A stretch of 64,000 bases of DNA from Frigidibacter mobilis (GTDB lineage Bacteria > Pseudomonadota > Alphaproteobacteria > Rhodobacterales > Rhodobacteraceae): NCBI RefSeq assembly GCF_001620265.1, contig NZ_CP012661.1:3516501-3580500 (forward strand), read 5' to 3'. The stretch's first letter is position 1. Each line of letters opens with the position of its first letter. This document shows positions 38,435-48,009 of the stretch, piece by piece. Under the pieces are notes generated by a model that was not told the DNA's origin, did not search any database, and worked only from the letters and a program-made list of their open reading frames with translations. A program made the translations under genes and the position numbers.

Positions 38435-38440
38435 AACGGT

Positions 38441-38463
38441 CGCTCCCGGCCCGCCCGGGAGCG
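38441..38463. terminator. Bidirectional hairpin between ald and mscL
   Basis: CGCTCCCGG (38441-38449) and CCGGGAGCG (38455-38463) form a perfect 9-bp stem with the loop CCCGC, between two convergent stop codons. There is no T-tract on either side. Confidence 0.7.
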
Positions 38464-38472
38464 GCATCCGCC

Positions 38473-38910
38473 TCAGGAGGCGCGCGCCTTCAGCAGGTCA
38501 CGGATCTCGGCCAGCAGTTGCTCGGACGAGGGCGCGGCGGGCTTTGCCTCCGGCGGCGCCTCCTCCGCCTTGCGGATCGCGGCTTCCTTGACGCGGTTCA
38601 CCAGCTTCACCAGCAGGAACACCACGAAGGCAACGATCAGGAAATTGATGACCGCTGTCAGGAAGGCCCCATAGGCAAAGACCGGCGCCCCCGCCTCGCG
38701 CGCAGCGGCAAGGCTCGCAAACTCGCCCTCGCCCAGATTGACGAACAGGTTCGAGAAATCGATCCCGCCAGTCACCACGCCGATGATCGGGTTGATCAGA
38801 TCGGCCACCATCGAACTGACGATCGCCGTGAACGAAGCGCCGATGATGATGCCCACCGCCATGTCCATGACATTGCCGCGGGCGATGAAGTCCCTGAACT
38901 CTTTCAACAT
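38473..38910 (-). CDS. mscL: Large-conductance mechanosensitive channel MscL
   Basis: The ATG at 38910 with GGAGG upstream gives 145 residues. [24 protein letters not shown] is the N-terminal amphipathic helix and start of the first membrane helix, with the conserved FxxFxxRGNxxDMAVGxIIG pattern. [17 protein letters not shown] leads into the periplasmic loop, and [21 protein letters not shown] is the second helix. The charged C-terminal bundle ends with [14 protein letters not shown]. It opens on extreme membrane tension. An mscS gene lies 5 kb away. Confidence 0.96.
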   Translation of the reverse strand: MLKEFRDFIARGNVMDMAVGIIIGASFTAIVSSMVADLINPIIGVVTGGIDFSNLFVNLGEGEFASLAAAREAGAPVFAYGAFLTAVINFLIVAFVVFLLVKLVNRVKEAAIRKAEEAPPEAKPAAPSSEQLLAEIRDLLKARAS

Positions 38911-39085
38911 TCTAATGTCCTCCTGTCTCGTCCCACCCGCAGCGGCATCCGTCATGTGCAGCTGCGCAGGGCCAGGCTAGCAGATCGCGCACCAAGAGGC
39001 GGGTTCTTTTCACCCTGCCCCCTCACTACGTTCGATGCTGATGCTAGGCCCCCACAGGGCCCCGCCCCCAGCCACGGAGCACCTC

Positions 39086-39781
39086 TTGACCAGCCTTTCC
39101 GCCTTCCCGATCACCCACAAATGGCCGCCGCGCGATCCCTCCGCACTCCAGCTCTATTCCCTGCCGACCCCGAACGGCGTGAAGATCTCGATCATGCTGG
39201 AGGAGACGGGGCTGCCCTATGATGCGCATCTGGTGTCCTTCGACACCCAGGATCAGTTCAGCCCCGAGTTCCTGTCACTGAACCCCAACAACAAGATCCC
39301 GGCGATCCTCGACCCGGCGGGGCCCGAGGGCAGGCCGCTGCCGCTGTTCGAGAGCGGCGCGATCCTGATCTACCTGGCCGAGAAGTCGGGCAAGCTGCTG
39401 CCCGCCGGCGCGGCGCGCTACGAAGTGCTGCAATGGCTGATGTTCCAGATGGGCGGCGTCGGCCCTATGTTAGGCCAGTTCGGCTTCTTCCACGCCTTCG
39501 CCGGCAAGGAGATCGAAGACCCCCGCCCCCGCACGCGCTATGCCGATGAGGCGAAGCGGCTTCTGGGTGTGATGGAACGGCAGCTGGAAGGGCGCGATTG
39601 GATCGCGGGCGAGTATTCCATCGCCGATATCGCCATCGCCCCCTGGCTCTGGGGCGCGCGCAAATACTACAAGATGGATGCCGAAGTGGACTGGGCCTCG
39701 CTGACCAACGTGCCCGCCTATCTGGAGCGCTTCCTTGCCCGCCCCGCCGTGCAGCGCGGGCTGGAACAGCCACCGCGCTGA
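39086..39781 (+). CDS. Glutathione S-transferase family protein (Nu-class-like, YfcG/YghU type)
   Basis: I favour the TTG at 39086 (231 residues), because GGAG precedes it by six bases and the sequence then begins LSAFPITHKWPP like relatives; an ATG 17 codons upstream lacks a good site. LYSLPTPNGVKISIMLEE is the first beta-alpha unit with the Thr-Pro-Asn motif of Nu-class disulfide-bond oxidoreductases. LNPNNKIPAILDP contains the cis-proline, and LFESGAILIYLAEKSGKLLP the gamma-glutamyl site. It probably has disulfide reductase activity with glutathione. A large palindromic repeat follows. Confidence 0.85.
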   Translation: MTSLSAFPITHKWPPRDPSALQLYSLPTPNGVKISIMLEETGLPYDAHLVSFDTQDQFSPEFLSLNPNNKIPAILDPAGPEGRPLPLFESGAILIYLAEKSGKLLPAGAARYEVLQWLMFQMGGVGPMLGQFGFFHAFAGKEIEDPRPRTRYADEAKRLLGVMERQLEGRDWIAGEYSIADIAIAPWLWGARKYYKMDAEVDWASLTNVPAYLERFLARPAVQRGLEQPPR

Positions 39782-39793
39782 GGCCGCTGGCGC

Positions 39794-39908
39794 GGGGGGC
39801 TCTGCCCCCCGACCCCCGGGATATTTGGGCCAGCAAGAACAGGGCGGGCTCTGCCCCTTCTTGCTGGCGGAAATATCCCACGGGGGTGCGGGGGTGTGAA
39901 ACCCCCGC
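39794..39908. repeat. Compound extragenic palindromic element (full copy)
   Basis: Between the convergent GST and pheT genes lies a symmetrical 115-bp element. A left hairpin (GGGGGGC 39794-39800 with GCCCCCC 39804-39810) comes first. Then comes a long imperfect stem whose arms run from 39813 to 39839 (CCCCCGGGATATTTGGGCCA and on) and from 39858 to 39886 (mirror image ending in ATATCCCACGGGGG). A right hairpin (GCGGGGGT 39888-39895 with ACCCCCGC 39901-39908) closes it. The left half matches the shorter copy at 6248-6290. It resembles REP/BIME-type elements and may act as a bidirectional terminator. Confidence 0.8.
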
Positions 39909-39915
39909 CCTGCCC

Positions 39916-42311
39916 TCAGCCGCGCAGGCTGCCGCCGGTTGCCTTGGCCACCTTCTCGATGATCTTGGCCGACACCGCCGCGATCTCTTCCTCGGTCAGG
40001 GTGCGCGCCTGCGGTTGCAGCCGCACGGTGATGGCCAGCGATTTCTTGCCCGCGCCCATCTGCGCCTCGGCCTTGTCGCCGGTGAACTGGTCAAAGACCC
40101 GCACGCTTTCGATCAGCGCCTTGTCGGCCCCGGCGGCGGCGTTGACGAGGGTCAGCGCCTCCACCCCGGCATCGACCACGAAGGCGAAGTCGCGGTCCAC
40201 CGCCTGCAGGCCCGACAGCACCAGCGCGGGGCGGGTCGGCGTCTTGGCCTTGGGGAAGGGCGCCGCCTCGAGGAACAGCGTGAAGGCCACTGCCGGGCCC
40301 TTCACATCCATTGCACGCAGCACCTTCGGGTGCACCTCGCCGAACACACACAGTACCTTGGGCCCAAGCGCCATCGCGCCCGAGCGGCCCGGATGCCCCC
40401 AGCCCGGCGCCTTGCGGGTGATCTGCACCTTGGCAGGCGCGCCGATGGCGGACAGAACTGCCTCGGCATCGGCCTTGGCATCGTAGATATCCACCGGGCG
40501 GCGGCTGGCGAAGGTGTCGCGCGGGCGCTGGCGCCGACCAGAAGGCCCGCCGCCTGCAGGTGCTGCTCGCCCGGTTCGCCGCCGTGGAAGGCAGGGCCGA
40601 CTTCGAACAGCGCCAGATCGGCAAAACCGCGCGCCTGGTTGCGCGCCGCCGCGGCCAGCAGGCCCGGCAGCAGGTCGGGGCGCATATGGGTCATTTCCGA
40701 CGAGATCGGGTTCTCGATCCGGCAGGCATCGGCCCCGCCGCCGAACAGCTCGGCACTGGCGCGGTCGATGAAGCTGTAGGTGACGCATTCGTTGTAGCCA
40801 AGCGCCGCCAGCATCCGCCGCGCCGCCCGCTCGCGCACCTGCATCGGCGTCAGGATCGTGCCCGGCACCCCGGCATCGCCGCGCAGCAGGGGCTTGCCGA
40901 CCAGCTTGGTCAGCGAGGCGATGCGGGCCACCTCCTCGATCAGGTCCGCCTCGCCCAGCACATCGGGGCGCCAGCTTGGCGGCGTCGCCATGTCGCCGTC
41001 CAGCGTGAAGCCAAGCGCCTGCAGCGTGGCGCGCTGATCGGCCTCGGGGATCTCCATGCCGACAAGGCTGACCACGCGGGCCGGGTCGAGCCGGTAGGCG
41101 CGGGTGGTATCGGGCGCGGCGCCCGCGACCACCACATCCGAGGCCTCGCCGCCGCAGAGGTCGAGGATCATCCGCGTCGCCAGCTCGATCCCGTCCGCCG
41201 TGAAGGCCGGGTCGATGCCGCGCTCGAAGCGGTAGCGGGCATCGGAGTTGATGCGCAGCGCCCGGCCCGTGGTGGCGGTCAGGATCGGGTCGAAGAACGC
41301 GGCCTCCAGGAACGCCTCGGTCGTGGCTTCGGAGCAGCCCGAGGCCTCGCCGCCCATCACGCCGCCGAGGCTTTCCACCCCGGCATCATCCGCGATCACC
41401 GTCATCCCCGGGCGCAGCGCGTAGGTCTTGCCGTCCAGCGCAAGAAGGCTCTCGCCCTCCTGCGCGGACCGCACCACAAGCCCGCCCTGCACCTTGGCCG
41501 CGTCGAACACATGCAGCGGGCGGTTCAGGTCGAAGGTGAAGAGGTTGGTGATATCGACCAGCGTGGAAATCGGCCGCAGTCCGATGGCGATCAGCCGGCG
41601 CTGCAGCCAGTCGGGGCTGGGGCCGTTGGTCACGCCGCGGATCACCCGGCCGATGAAATGCGGGCAGGCCTTGTCCGCCACCTCGGGCGCCAGCGTCACG
41701 CTCACCGGGCAGGGGAAGGCGCCCGGCACCGGCACCACGTCGAGCGGCAGAAGCGTGCCAAGGCCGCGCGCCGCGAGGTCGCGGGCGATGCCGCGCACGC
41801 CAAGCGCGTCGGGGCGGTTCGGCGTGACCTTGATATAGATCATCGGGTCATTCAGCCCGGCATAGTCGATATAGCGCTGGCCCACCTGCGCGTCCTCGGG
41901 CAGCTCGATGATGCCCTCATGATCGTCGCTGACCTCCAGCTCGCGGCCCGAGCACATCATGCCCTGGCTCTCGATGCCGCGGATCTTGCCGACCTGGATG
42001 GTGGTGTCGGTCCCCGGCACATAATCGCCGGGCTTGGCCACCACGACGCGGATCCCCGCCCGCGCATTCGGCGCGCCGCAGATGATCTGCCGCTCGCCCT
42101 CATCCGTCTGCACAGTGCAGACGCGCAGCTTGTCGGCATCGGGATGCTTTTCGGCGGCGGTGATATAGCCGATGGTGAAGCGGCCCAGCGTCTCCTCGGG
42201 GTTCTGCACCTCCTCGACCTCGAGGCCAAGATCGGTGAGGGCATAGAGGATCTCGTCGAGGCTTGCGCTCGTGTCGAGATGGGATTTGAGCCAGGAGAGG
42301 GTGAATTTCAT
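39916..42311 (-). CDS. pheT: Phenylalanine--tRNA ligase subunit beta (frameshifted)
   Basis: The C-terminal 200 residues are in a different frame. One base added in the GGG at 40523-40525 gives a normal 798-residue PheT. The N-terminal tRNA-binding domain (VEEVQNPEETLGRFTIGYI...CSGRELEVSDDHEGI) is followed by B3/B4, by B5 with WRPDVLGEADLIEEVARI, and by the C-terminal FDX-ACB domain RDFAFVVDAGVEALTLV, which contacts tRNA-Phe. The protein is essential, so the break is almost certainly a sequence error. Its start overlaps the stop of the small gene upstream by one base (TAATG). Confidence 0.92.
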
Positions 42312-42646
42312 TATTGGCCCGCCACTTTCTTCTTAAGCAGGATGTAGACGCCGACTGCCACGCAAATCGGAAAAACCAAGATGGCTACGGGCCAAAACAT
42401 GATCCAAGAAATTGCGTACGCGACACCATAGGTGCCTGCGATGTATCCACCGGCTCCGGTGAGGATTGCGGCCCCAGAACTATGCGCTACTGCCGAGAAG
42501 CCTAAAGCGGACAATAGGACATTCGCTCCGACCCCCGCAGCCCCGATCCCCGTAGCAGCACCCGCTGCCCAGTGGCCAACCCGGTCCGGTAAATATCCCG
42601 CTAGCCTCGCCAAAATAGGCGCAAGAAACTTCTTCAGCACTTTCAC
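42311..42646 (-). CDS. Small membrane protein inserted between pheS and pheT
   Basis: A GTG at 42646, overlapping the pheS stop (GTGA), opens a 111-residue frame that ends one base into the pheT start. The protein begins basic ([20 protein letters not shown]), then has Gly/Ala-rich hydrophobic stretches around residues 28-50 and 58-75 and a stronger membrane helix [21 protein letters not shown] before KKKVAGQ. Its GC content is visibly lower than that of pheS and pheT. I recognise no family. The tight overlaps mean that it is co-translated with the synthetase genes, which are normally adjacent. Confidence 0.65.
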   Translation of the reverse strand: MKVLKKFLAPILARLAGYLPDRVGHWAAGAATGIGAAGVGANVLLSALGFSAVAHSSGAAILTGAGGYIAGTYGVAYAISWIMFWPVAILVFPICVAVGVYILLKKKVAGQ

Positions 42647-43725
42647 CTACTCAACCCCCCGAACACCGACGGCATATCCAGCGCGCTAAACCCATAGTGC
42701 CGCAGCCAGCGCAGGTCGCTCTCGAAGAACGCGCGCAGGTCCGGGATGCCGTATTTCAGCATGGCGATGCGGTCGATGCCCATGCCGAAGGCGAAGCCCT
42801 GCCATTCGGCCGGGTCCACTCCGGCGGCGGACAGCACCTTGGGGTGGACCATGCCCGAGCCGAGGATCTCCATCCAGCTGTCGCCCTGGCCGATCTTCAG
42901 CTGGCCGCCCTCCCAGGAACAGCGGATATCCACCTCGGCCGAGGGTTCGGTGAAGGGGAAATGGCTGGCGCGGAAGCGCAGTTCGACCTCGGGCACCTCG
43001 AAATAGGTGCGGCAGAACTCTTCCAGCACCCATTTGAGGTTGGCCATGCTGATATCGCGGTCGATGGCGAGGCCCTCGACCTGATGGAACATCGGGGTAT
43101 GGGTCTGGTCCATGTCCATGCGGTAGACGCGGCCGGGGGCGATCACCCGGATCGGGGCGCCCTGCGCGGCCATCGCACGGATCTGCACCGGGCTGGTATG
43201 GGTGCGCAGCACATGCGGCGGGCGGTCGTCACCTTCCGCGCGGGCCATGAAGAAGGTGTCATGCTCCTGCCGCGCCGGATGCTCGGGCGGGATGTTCAGC
43301 GCGTCGAAGTTGAACCAGTCGCTTTCGATCTGCGGCCCCTCGGCCACGGCAAAGCCCATGTCGGCGAAGATCGCGGTGACTTCCTCGGTCACCTGGCTGA
43401 CCGGGTGGATGGTGCCCATGCGGCGGGGGCGGCCCGGCAGGGTCACGTCCAGCCATTCGGCGCGCAGGCGCTCGTCCAGCGCGGCATCGGCCAGCGCGGC
43501 CTTCTTGCCGCGCAGGGCGGCGTCGATCTCGTCCTTCAGCAGGTTCAGGGCGGCGCCGGTGGTCTGGCGCTGCTCGGGCGTCATCTGGCCAAGCTCGCGC
43601 ATCTTCAGGCTGATCTCGCCCTTTTTGCCAAGGGCGGCAAGGCGCAGATCCTCCAAGGCTGCCTCATCCCCGGCGGCGGCGACGCCTTCGAGATACTTGC
43701 GCTTGAGAGCGTCCAACCCGTCCAT
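42643..43725 (-). CDS. pheS: Phenylalanine--tRNA ligase subunit alpha
   Basis: The 360-residue subunit has an N-terminal coiled-coil (about residues 1-85) that binds tRNA. The class II catalytic core follows: motif 1 near [21 protein letters not shown], motif 2 in [21 protein letters not shown], and motif 3 in [21 protein letters not shown]. Phe specificity elements such as [18 protein letters not shown] are present. It charges tRNA-Phe as an alpha2-beta2 enzyme with PheT. The small membrane gene overlaps its stop by 4 bp. Confidence 0.96.
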   Translation of the reverse strand: MDGLDALKRKYLEGVAAAGDEAALEDLRLAALGKKGEISLKMRELGQMTPEQRQTTGAALNLLKDEIDAALRGKKAALADAALDERLRAEWLDVTLPGRPRRMGTIHPVSQVTEEVTAIFADMGFAVAEGPQIESDWFNFDALNIPPEHPARQEHDTFFMARAEGDDRPPHVLRTHTSPVQIRAMAAQGAPIRVIAPGRVYRMDMDQTHTPMFHQVEGLAIDRDISMANLKWVLEEFCRTYFEVPEVELRFRASHFPFTEPSAEVDIRCSWEGGQLKIGQGDSWMEILGSGMVHPKVLSAAGVDPAEWQGFAFGMGIDRIAMLKYGIPDLRAFFESDLRWLRHYGFSALDMPSVFGGLSR

Positions 43726-43796
43726 TTTCCATCTCCGGCACTGTGCGGCGCTTTGCTAGCACAAGGGGGCGGGGATGCAAATGCGGGGGATGGCGA

Positions 43797-43825
43797 AAAC
43801 GCCCCGCCCGCAACGGACGGGGCGC
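43797..43825 (-). terminator. Rho-independent terminator after the AgcS symporter gene
   Basis: Read on the minus strand, CGCCCCG and CGGGGCG form a 7-bp GC stem (plus-strand arms 43819-43825 and 43801-43807) followed by four Ts (43800-43797). It begins 6 bp after the symporter stop at 43831. Confidence 0.75.
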
Positions 43826-43830
43826 AAGGA

Positions 43831-45243
43831 TCACTTCCAGATCTCGGCGTTCACGCCGGGGGCCATCTCCGGATGCTCCGCGATGTGGAACTTCGGCAGG
43901 GCGCCCGTCTTGCGCTGGCGCAGGTAATCTGCCGTCAACGCCGACACCGTGCCCGAGAGCGCGACGATGGCAACAAGGTTGATGGTCGCCATCAGGCCCA
44001 TCGAGGCATCGGCAAAGTCGAATACCGTCGCCACCGTCTGGAGCGCGCCCCAGATCACCATCGCCAGCGCCGCGACGCGCAGCACGGTCAGGCCCGCGGT
44101 ATTGCCCTGCCCCAGGAAGACCATCGCGTTTTCGGCATAGGCATAGTTGCCGATGATCGAGGTGAAGGCGAAGAACAGGATGGCGATGGCCACGAACCAG
44201 CCGCCCGCGACGCCGAAGTGATGCACCAGCGCCGCCTGCGTCAGTTGGGTGCCGGTGACGCCCGACCCGGGCTCCAGCACGCCCGAGAGCAGGATCATCA
44301 CTGCGGTGGCGGTGCAGACCAGCAGCGTGTCGATGAACACCCCAAGCGCCTGCACGAAGCCCTGCGAGGAGGGGTGGTGCGGGTCGGGCATCGCCACGGC
44401 GGCGATGTTGGGGGCCGATCCCATGCCCGCCTCGTTCGAGAACAGGCCGCGCTTGATGCCGTTCAGCGCCGCTGCCGCAATGCCGCCGGTGATGCCGCCC
44501 GCCGCCTCGGTCAGGCCAAAGGCGCTGCCGAAGATCTGGGCAATCACCCCCGGGACGGCGCCAAGGTTGGTGAGGATGACCCAGATCGCCAGCAGCAGGT
44601 AGATGCCCGCCATGAACGGCACCACCACCTCGGCCACCGAGGCGATCTTCCTGATGCCGCCGAAGATGACCACGCCCGCGACGGTGGCGATGATGATCCC
44701 GACCAGCCATTTCGGCACGCCGAAGGCGCCCTGGAACGCATCGGCGATGGAATTGGCCTGCACCGCGTTGAAGACAAGCCCGAAGGACAGGATCAGGCAG
44801 ACCGAGAACACCGCGCCCAGCCAGGGCAGGCCAAGGCCCTTCGAGATGTAGAAGGCCGGCCCGCCGCGATAGAGCCCGCCGGGGCCGTGGGTCTTGTAGA
44901 GCTGCGCGAGGCTGCTTTCGGCATAGGCGGTGGCCATCCCGACCAGCGCCACCATCCACATCCAGAAGATCGCCCCCGCCCCGCCCAGATAGAGCGCGAC
45001 GGCCACCCCCGCGATGTTACCGGTGCCCACGCGCGAGGCCAAGCTGATGGTCAGCGCCTGAAAGGGCGAGATGCCGTTCTTGTCGCCGGCGCTCGATCCG
45101 GTCACGCAGCGGAACATCTCGGCAAAGTGGCGGAACTGCACGAAGCCAAGGCGGAGGGTGAAATAGGCCCCCACGGCCAGCAGGCCATAGATCAGGATAT
45201 ACCCCCAGAAGATGGTGTTCAGAAAGCCGATGAGTGCCGTCAT
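43831..45243 (-). CDS. Alanine/glycine:cation symporter (AgcS) family protein
   Basis: The ATG at 45243 with AAGGA upstream gives 470 residues; a TTG seven codons earlier is less likely. About eleven membrane helices are visible. The AGCS signature lies in ISPFQALTISLASRVGTGNIAGVA, and FSNEAGMGSAPNIAAVA is the second conserved family block. It imports alanine or glycine with sodium or protons. Alanine dehydrogenase at 37.3 kb offers a metabolic outlet, though it is not in the same operon. A terminator follows. Confidence 0.93.
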   Translation of the reverse strand: MTALIGFLNTIFWGYILIYGLLAVGAYFTLRLGFVQFRHFAEMFRCVTGSSAGDKNGISPFQALTISLASRVGTGNIAGVAVALYLGGAGAIFWMWMVALVGMATAYAESSLAQLYKTHGPGGLYRGGPAFYISKGLGLPWLGAVFSVCLILSFGLVFNAVQANSIADAFQGAFGVPKWLVGIIIATVAGVVIFGGIRKIASVAEVVVPFMAGIYLLLAIWVILTNLGAVPGVIAQIFGSAFGLTEAAGGITGGIAAAALNGIKRGLFSNEAGMGSAPNIAAVAMPDPHHPSSQGFVQALGVFIDTLLVCTATAVMILLSGVLEPGSGVTGTQLTQAALVHHFGVAGGWFVAIAILFFAFTSIIGNYAYAENAMVFLGQGNTAGLTVLRVAALAMVIWGALQTVATVFDFADASMGLMATINLVAIVALSGTVSALTADYLRQRKTGALPKFHIAEHPEMAPGVNAEIWK

Positions 45244-45368
45244 GCCGAAGTTCCTTCGCTGCAATGGCCATCCTTGGCGTTGACCTGACTGCCAGCCTGC
45301 ATGGAAGGGGCGGATGGCTCAACAAATTTTACATATCTGTGACGCATGTTTTCCGGCACCCGCACAGC

Positions 45369-45398
45369 AAAAAGCCCCGCCGGCTGTGCCAGCGGGGC
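45369..45398 (-). terminator. Rho-independent terminator of the rpmI-rplT operon
   Basis: On the minus strand, GCCCCGC (45398-45392) and GCGGGGC (45380-45374) form a 7-bp stem with an 11-base loop, followed directly by TTTTT (45373-45369). It lies about 30 bp after the rplT stop and is the clearest intrinsic terminator in the window. Confidence 0.9.
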
Positions 45399-45429
45399 TT
45401 CTGTATCTGTTTCAGGGCGCCGGCGCAGA

Positions 45430-45795
45430 TCAGGCCGGGATGGCGGCCTTGGCTTGCGCGGCGATGGCGTTGAACGCCTCGGGCTCATGCACGGCCAGAT
45501 CGGCCAGCACCTTGCGGTCCACTTCGATCCCGGCGAGGGCCAGACCGTTGATGAAGCGCGAGTAGGTGAATTCCGGGTCGAACAGCCGGACGGCGGCATT
45601 GATCCGCTGGATCCACAGCGCGCGGAAGTTGCGCTTGCGCACCTTGCGGTCGCGGGTGGCGTATTGCTGCGCCTTGTCCACGGCCTGGGTGGCGGTGCGG
45701 AAGTTGCGGCTGCGCGCGCTGTAATAGCCGGCGGCCTTCTTGATTACCTTGCGGTGACGGGCATGGGTGACCACGCCAGATTTAACACGGGACAT
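45430..45795 (-). CDS. rplT: 50S ribosomal protein L20
   Basis: The 121-residue protein is highly basic at its N-terminus ([21 protein letters not shown]), an extended tail that threads into 23S rRNA early in 50S assembly. [21 protein letters not shown] is the L20 signature. A C-terminal extension rich in Ala and Lys ([16 protein letters not shown]) is common in alphaproteobacteria. The ATG has GGAG upstream, and the gene follows rpmI by 12 bp. Confidence 0.97.
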   Translation of the reverse strand: MSRVKSGVVTHARHRKVIKKAAGYYSARSRNFRTATQAVDKAQQYATRDRKVRKRNFRALWIQRINAAVRLFDPEFTYSRFINGLALAGIEVDRKVLADLAVHEPEAFNAIAAQAKAAIPA

Positions 45796-45807
45796 CTGTC
45801 TGGCTCC

Positions 45808-46008
45808 TTACCGGTCGTAGGGCATGTATTTCTTGACGATCTTCGCGTCGGAGGCGGACAGGATCATGGTCCCGGTCACCTCACGAATGAATTTCGTCGA
45901 GCGTTTGATCATGCCATGCCGCTTGCCGGCCGGGCCTGCCTTCACTTTGCCAGAGGCAGTGAAGGAGAACCGCTTTTTCGCAGCGGATTTGGTCTTCATC
46001 TTGGGCAT
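45808..46008 (-). CDS. rpmI: 50S ribosomal protein L35
   Basis: The ATG at 46008, behind GAGGAG, gives the standard 66-residue L35 with [20 protein letters not shown] and [15 protein letters not shown]. An ATG two codons upstream lies in the ribosome-binding site. It is the first gene of a two-gene operon with rplT. infC, the usual first gene of the infC-rpmI-rplT operon, is absent here, which is normal for this group. A promoter is visible upstream. Confidence 0.97.
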   Translation of the reverse strand: MPKMKTKSAAKKRFSFTASGKVKAGPAGKRHGMIKRSTKFIREVTGTMILSASDAKIVKKYMPYDR

Positions 46009-46085
46009 TTCCATCTCCTCTTTCGAGTTTGGTTATCCGCGCGACTCGGCATGCCACTTCGGCCGGTCCCGCGTGTAGAGGGCGC

Positions 46086-46114
46086 CCTATAGACGCGCCC
46101 CGGGACTGTGACAA
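46086..46114 (-). promoter_or_regulatory. Sigma-70-type promoter for rpmI-rplT
   Basis: On the minus strand, TTGTCA (46114-46109) and TATAGG (46091-46086) are separated by exactly 17 bases. The site lies 78 bp before the rpmI start codon and downstream of the small membrane protein gene, in the only gap able to hold the operon promoter. The untranslated leader would be about 70 bases. Confidence 0.75.
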
Positions 46115-46158
46115 GGGGGAAAGCTCATTCTCGGGCCATTCCGGCCCAGTGCGGACCC

Positions 46159-46383
46159 TCAGCGGATCGCGCGAGCCACGACATGCATCACCACATCGGG
46201 AATGTCACCGAACTCGTAGCCGCCAGGCTTCGACACCGCCGCAAAGGCGATCAGTGCGCCCCCCAGCAGGAAGGCAGTGGCCGCCGCGCGCGGCGGGCGG
46301 CTTTCGGAAAACGCGCTGACCAGCGACGGCACCCCGAGGGCCACCAGCACGATCCCCACCACGAACAGAACGTCACTGTCCAT
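46159..46383 (-). CDS. Small two-helix membrane protein downstream of pyk
   Basis: The ATG at 46383 opens a 74-residue frame after AGGGGTGCGTT. Two membrane helices are evident, VLFVVGIVLVALGVPSLVS and AAATAFLLGGALIAFAAVS, joined by a short charged turn (AFSESRPPRA). The C-terminus GGYEFGDIPDVVMHVVARAIR is amphipathic. I do not recognise a characterised family. It lies 51 bp after pyk on the same strand and is probably on the pyk transcript. Confidence 0.65.
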   Translation of the reverse strand: MDSDVLFVVGIVLVALGVPSLVSAFSESRPPRAAATAFLLGGALIAFAAVSKPGGYEFGDIPDVVMHVVARAIR

Positions 46384-46434
46384 AACGCACCCCTGAACGC
46401 GGGACCGCCGCACCTGCCGCGGCCCCGCCATCCA

Positions 46435-47880
46435 TCATTCGGGATCGGTGCGGAAAATCAACCTCTCGTCGCAGGGTGCGACGCGCAGGATGTTGGTGGT
46501 GCCCTGCACGTTGAAGGGCACACCGGCGGTGACCAGGATCTGGTCGGCCTCGGTCGCAAAGCCCTCGGCCCGCGCGGCGCGGGCGGCGCCGACCACGGCC
46601 ATCTTGAAGCGGTCCACCGGCTCGCAATAGGCGCAATGCACGCCCCAGGTCAGGCACAGACGGCGCAGCACCGACTGCACCGGCGTCAGCGCGATGATCG
46701 GCACCCGCGGCCGCTCGCGCGCCACCAGGTTCACGGTCTTGCCGCTTTGGGTGTAGCAGCAGATCGCCTTGATATCGGTGGTTTCGGCCAGTTCGCGCGC
46801 CGCAGCGACGATGCCGTCGGCGACGGTCTTGCGCTCGGCCCGGCGGCTGGCCTCGATCACCTCGCGGTAGGTCGGATCCGTCTCGACCGACTGCGCGACA
46901 TTGTCCATCGTCGCCACCGCCTCGATCGGATAGCGCCCTGCCGCGGATTCGGCCGACAGCATCACCGCATCGGCGCCCTCATAGATCGCCGCCGCCACGT
47001 CCGACACCTCGGCCCGCGTCGGCATCGGGCTTTCAATCATCGATTCCAGCATCTGCGTGGCCACGATCACCGGCTTGCCCGCGGCGCGGCACTTGCGCAC
47101 CAGCCGCTTCTGGATCGGCGGCACGGTATAGACCGGAAGCTCCACCCCCAGATCGCCGCGCGCGACCATGATCCCGTCCGACACGGCCAGGATCTCGTCG
47201 AACTTGTTCAGTGCCGCCGGTTTCTCGATCTTGGCCAGGATCGCGGAGCGACCGCGGGCCAGCTCGCGCGCCTCGGTCACGTCCTCGGCGCGCTGCACGA
47301 AGGACAGCGCCAGCCAGTCGGCGCCAAGATCGCAGGCGAATTCCAGGTCGGCGCGGTCCTTCTCCGACAGGGCCGCCAGCGGCAGCACCACGTCGGGCAC
47401 GTTCACGCCCTTGCGGTTGGAGATGGTGCCGCCGGTGGTGACGATGCAATTGGCGAAGTCGGGGCCGCAATCCAGCACCTTCATGGCGATCTTGCCGTCA
47501 TTGACCAGCAGCGTCGCGCCCGGGCGCAGCGCCTCGAAGATCTCGCGGTGCGGCAGGCAGGCTCGATGTCCGTCGCCTGGCGTCTCATCCAGATCAAAGC
47601 GGAAAGGCTGGCCCTCCTCCAGATCCGCGGCGCCGCTGGCAAAGGTGCCGACCCGCAGCTTCGGGCCCTGAAGGTCGGCCAGCACCGCGATCGGGCGGCC
47701 GGTATCGGCCTCGATCTTGCGGATGATGTCATAGCGCGCCTTCTGCTCGGCATGGGTGCCGTGGCTCATGTTCAGGCGGAACACGTCGGCCCCTGCCTCG
47801 AACAGCGCGCGGATGGTCTGGTAATCGCTGGATGCCGGCCCGAGGGTCGCCACGATTTTCACTTTACGAAGGCGTCTCAT
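46435..47880 (-). CDS. pyk: Pyruvate kinase
   Basis: The 481-residue enzyme makes pyruvate and ATP from phosphoenolpyruvate and ADP. RLRKVKIVATLGPASSD and GADVFRLNMSHGTHAEQ contain the ATP- and K-site residues. ILAKIEKPAALNKFDEIL holds the signature lysine and glutamate, and GIMVARGDLGVELP the magnesium site. MLESMIESPMPTRAEVSDVA completes the active site. The C-terminal allosteric domain (residues about 350-480) is intact. It is divergent from the amidohydrolase gene. Confidence 0.97.
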   Translation of the reverse strand: MRRLRKVKIVATLGPASSDYQTIRALFEAGADVFRLNMSHGTHAEQKARYDIIRKIEADTGRPIAVLADLQGPKLRVGTFASGAADLEEGQPFRFDLDETPGDGHRACLPHREIFEALRPGATLLVNDGKIAMKVLDCGPDFANCIVTTGGTISNRKGVNVPDVVLPLAALSEKDRADLEFACDLGADWLALSFVQRAEDVTEARELARGRSAILAKIEKPAALNKFDEILAVSDGIMVARGDLGVELPVYTVPPIQKRLVRKCRAAGKPVIVATQMLESMIESPMPTRAEVSDVAAAIYEGADAVMLSAESAAGRYPIEAVATMDNVAQSVETDPTYREVIEASRRAERKTVADGIVAAARELAETTDIKAICCYTQSGKTVNLVARERPRVPIIALTPVQSVLRRLCLTWGVHCAYCEPVDRFKMAVVGAARAARAEGFATEADQILVTAGVPFNVQGTTNILRVAPCDERLIFRTDPE

Positions 47881-48009
47881 TCTGCCTCGTCCCCTGTCGT
47901 TTTGCGTTTTCCTGGTGGGCCAAGCCCTCTATGGCGGAATTTCGCTGTGCTCGCAACTGGCGCATGGCACCGGCCTAGCCTAAACCGGGCAGAGCACAGG
48001 ATGACGACA

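Noticed and set aside
46009..46158. infC or an L20-type autoregulatory leader before rpmI
   Set aside because: The gap is only 150 bp, contains a normal promoter and about 70 bases of leader, and no infC-like frame. I see no clear pseudoknot or mimic of 23S rRNA.
46108..48000. Long plus-strand frame running through the pyk region into the amidohydrolase gene
   Set aside because: The part before 48001 is antisense to pyruvate kinase and His/Arg/Gly-rich. Only the last 250 codons look like a protein, so the start is placed at 48010.
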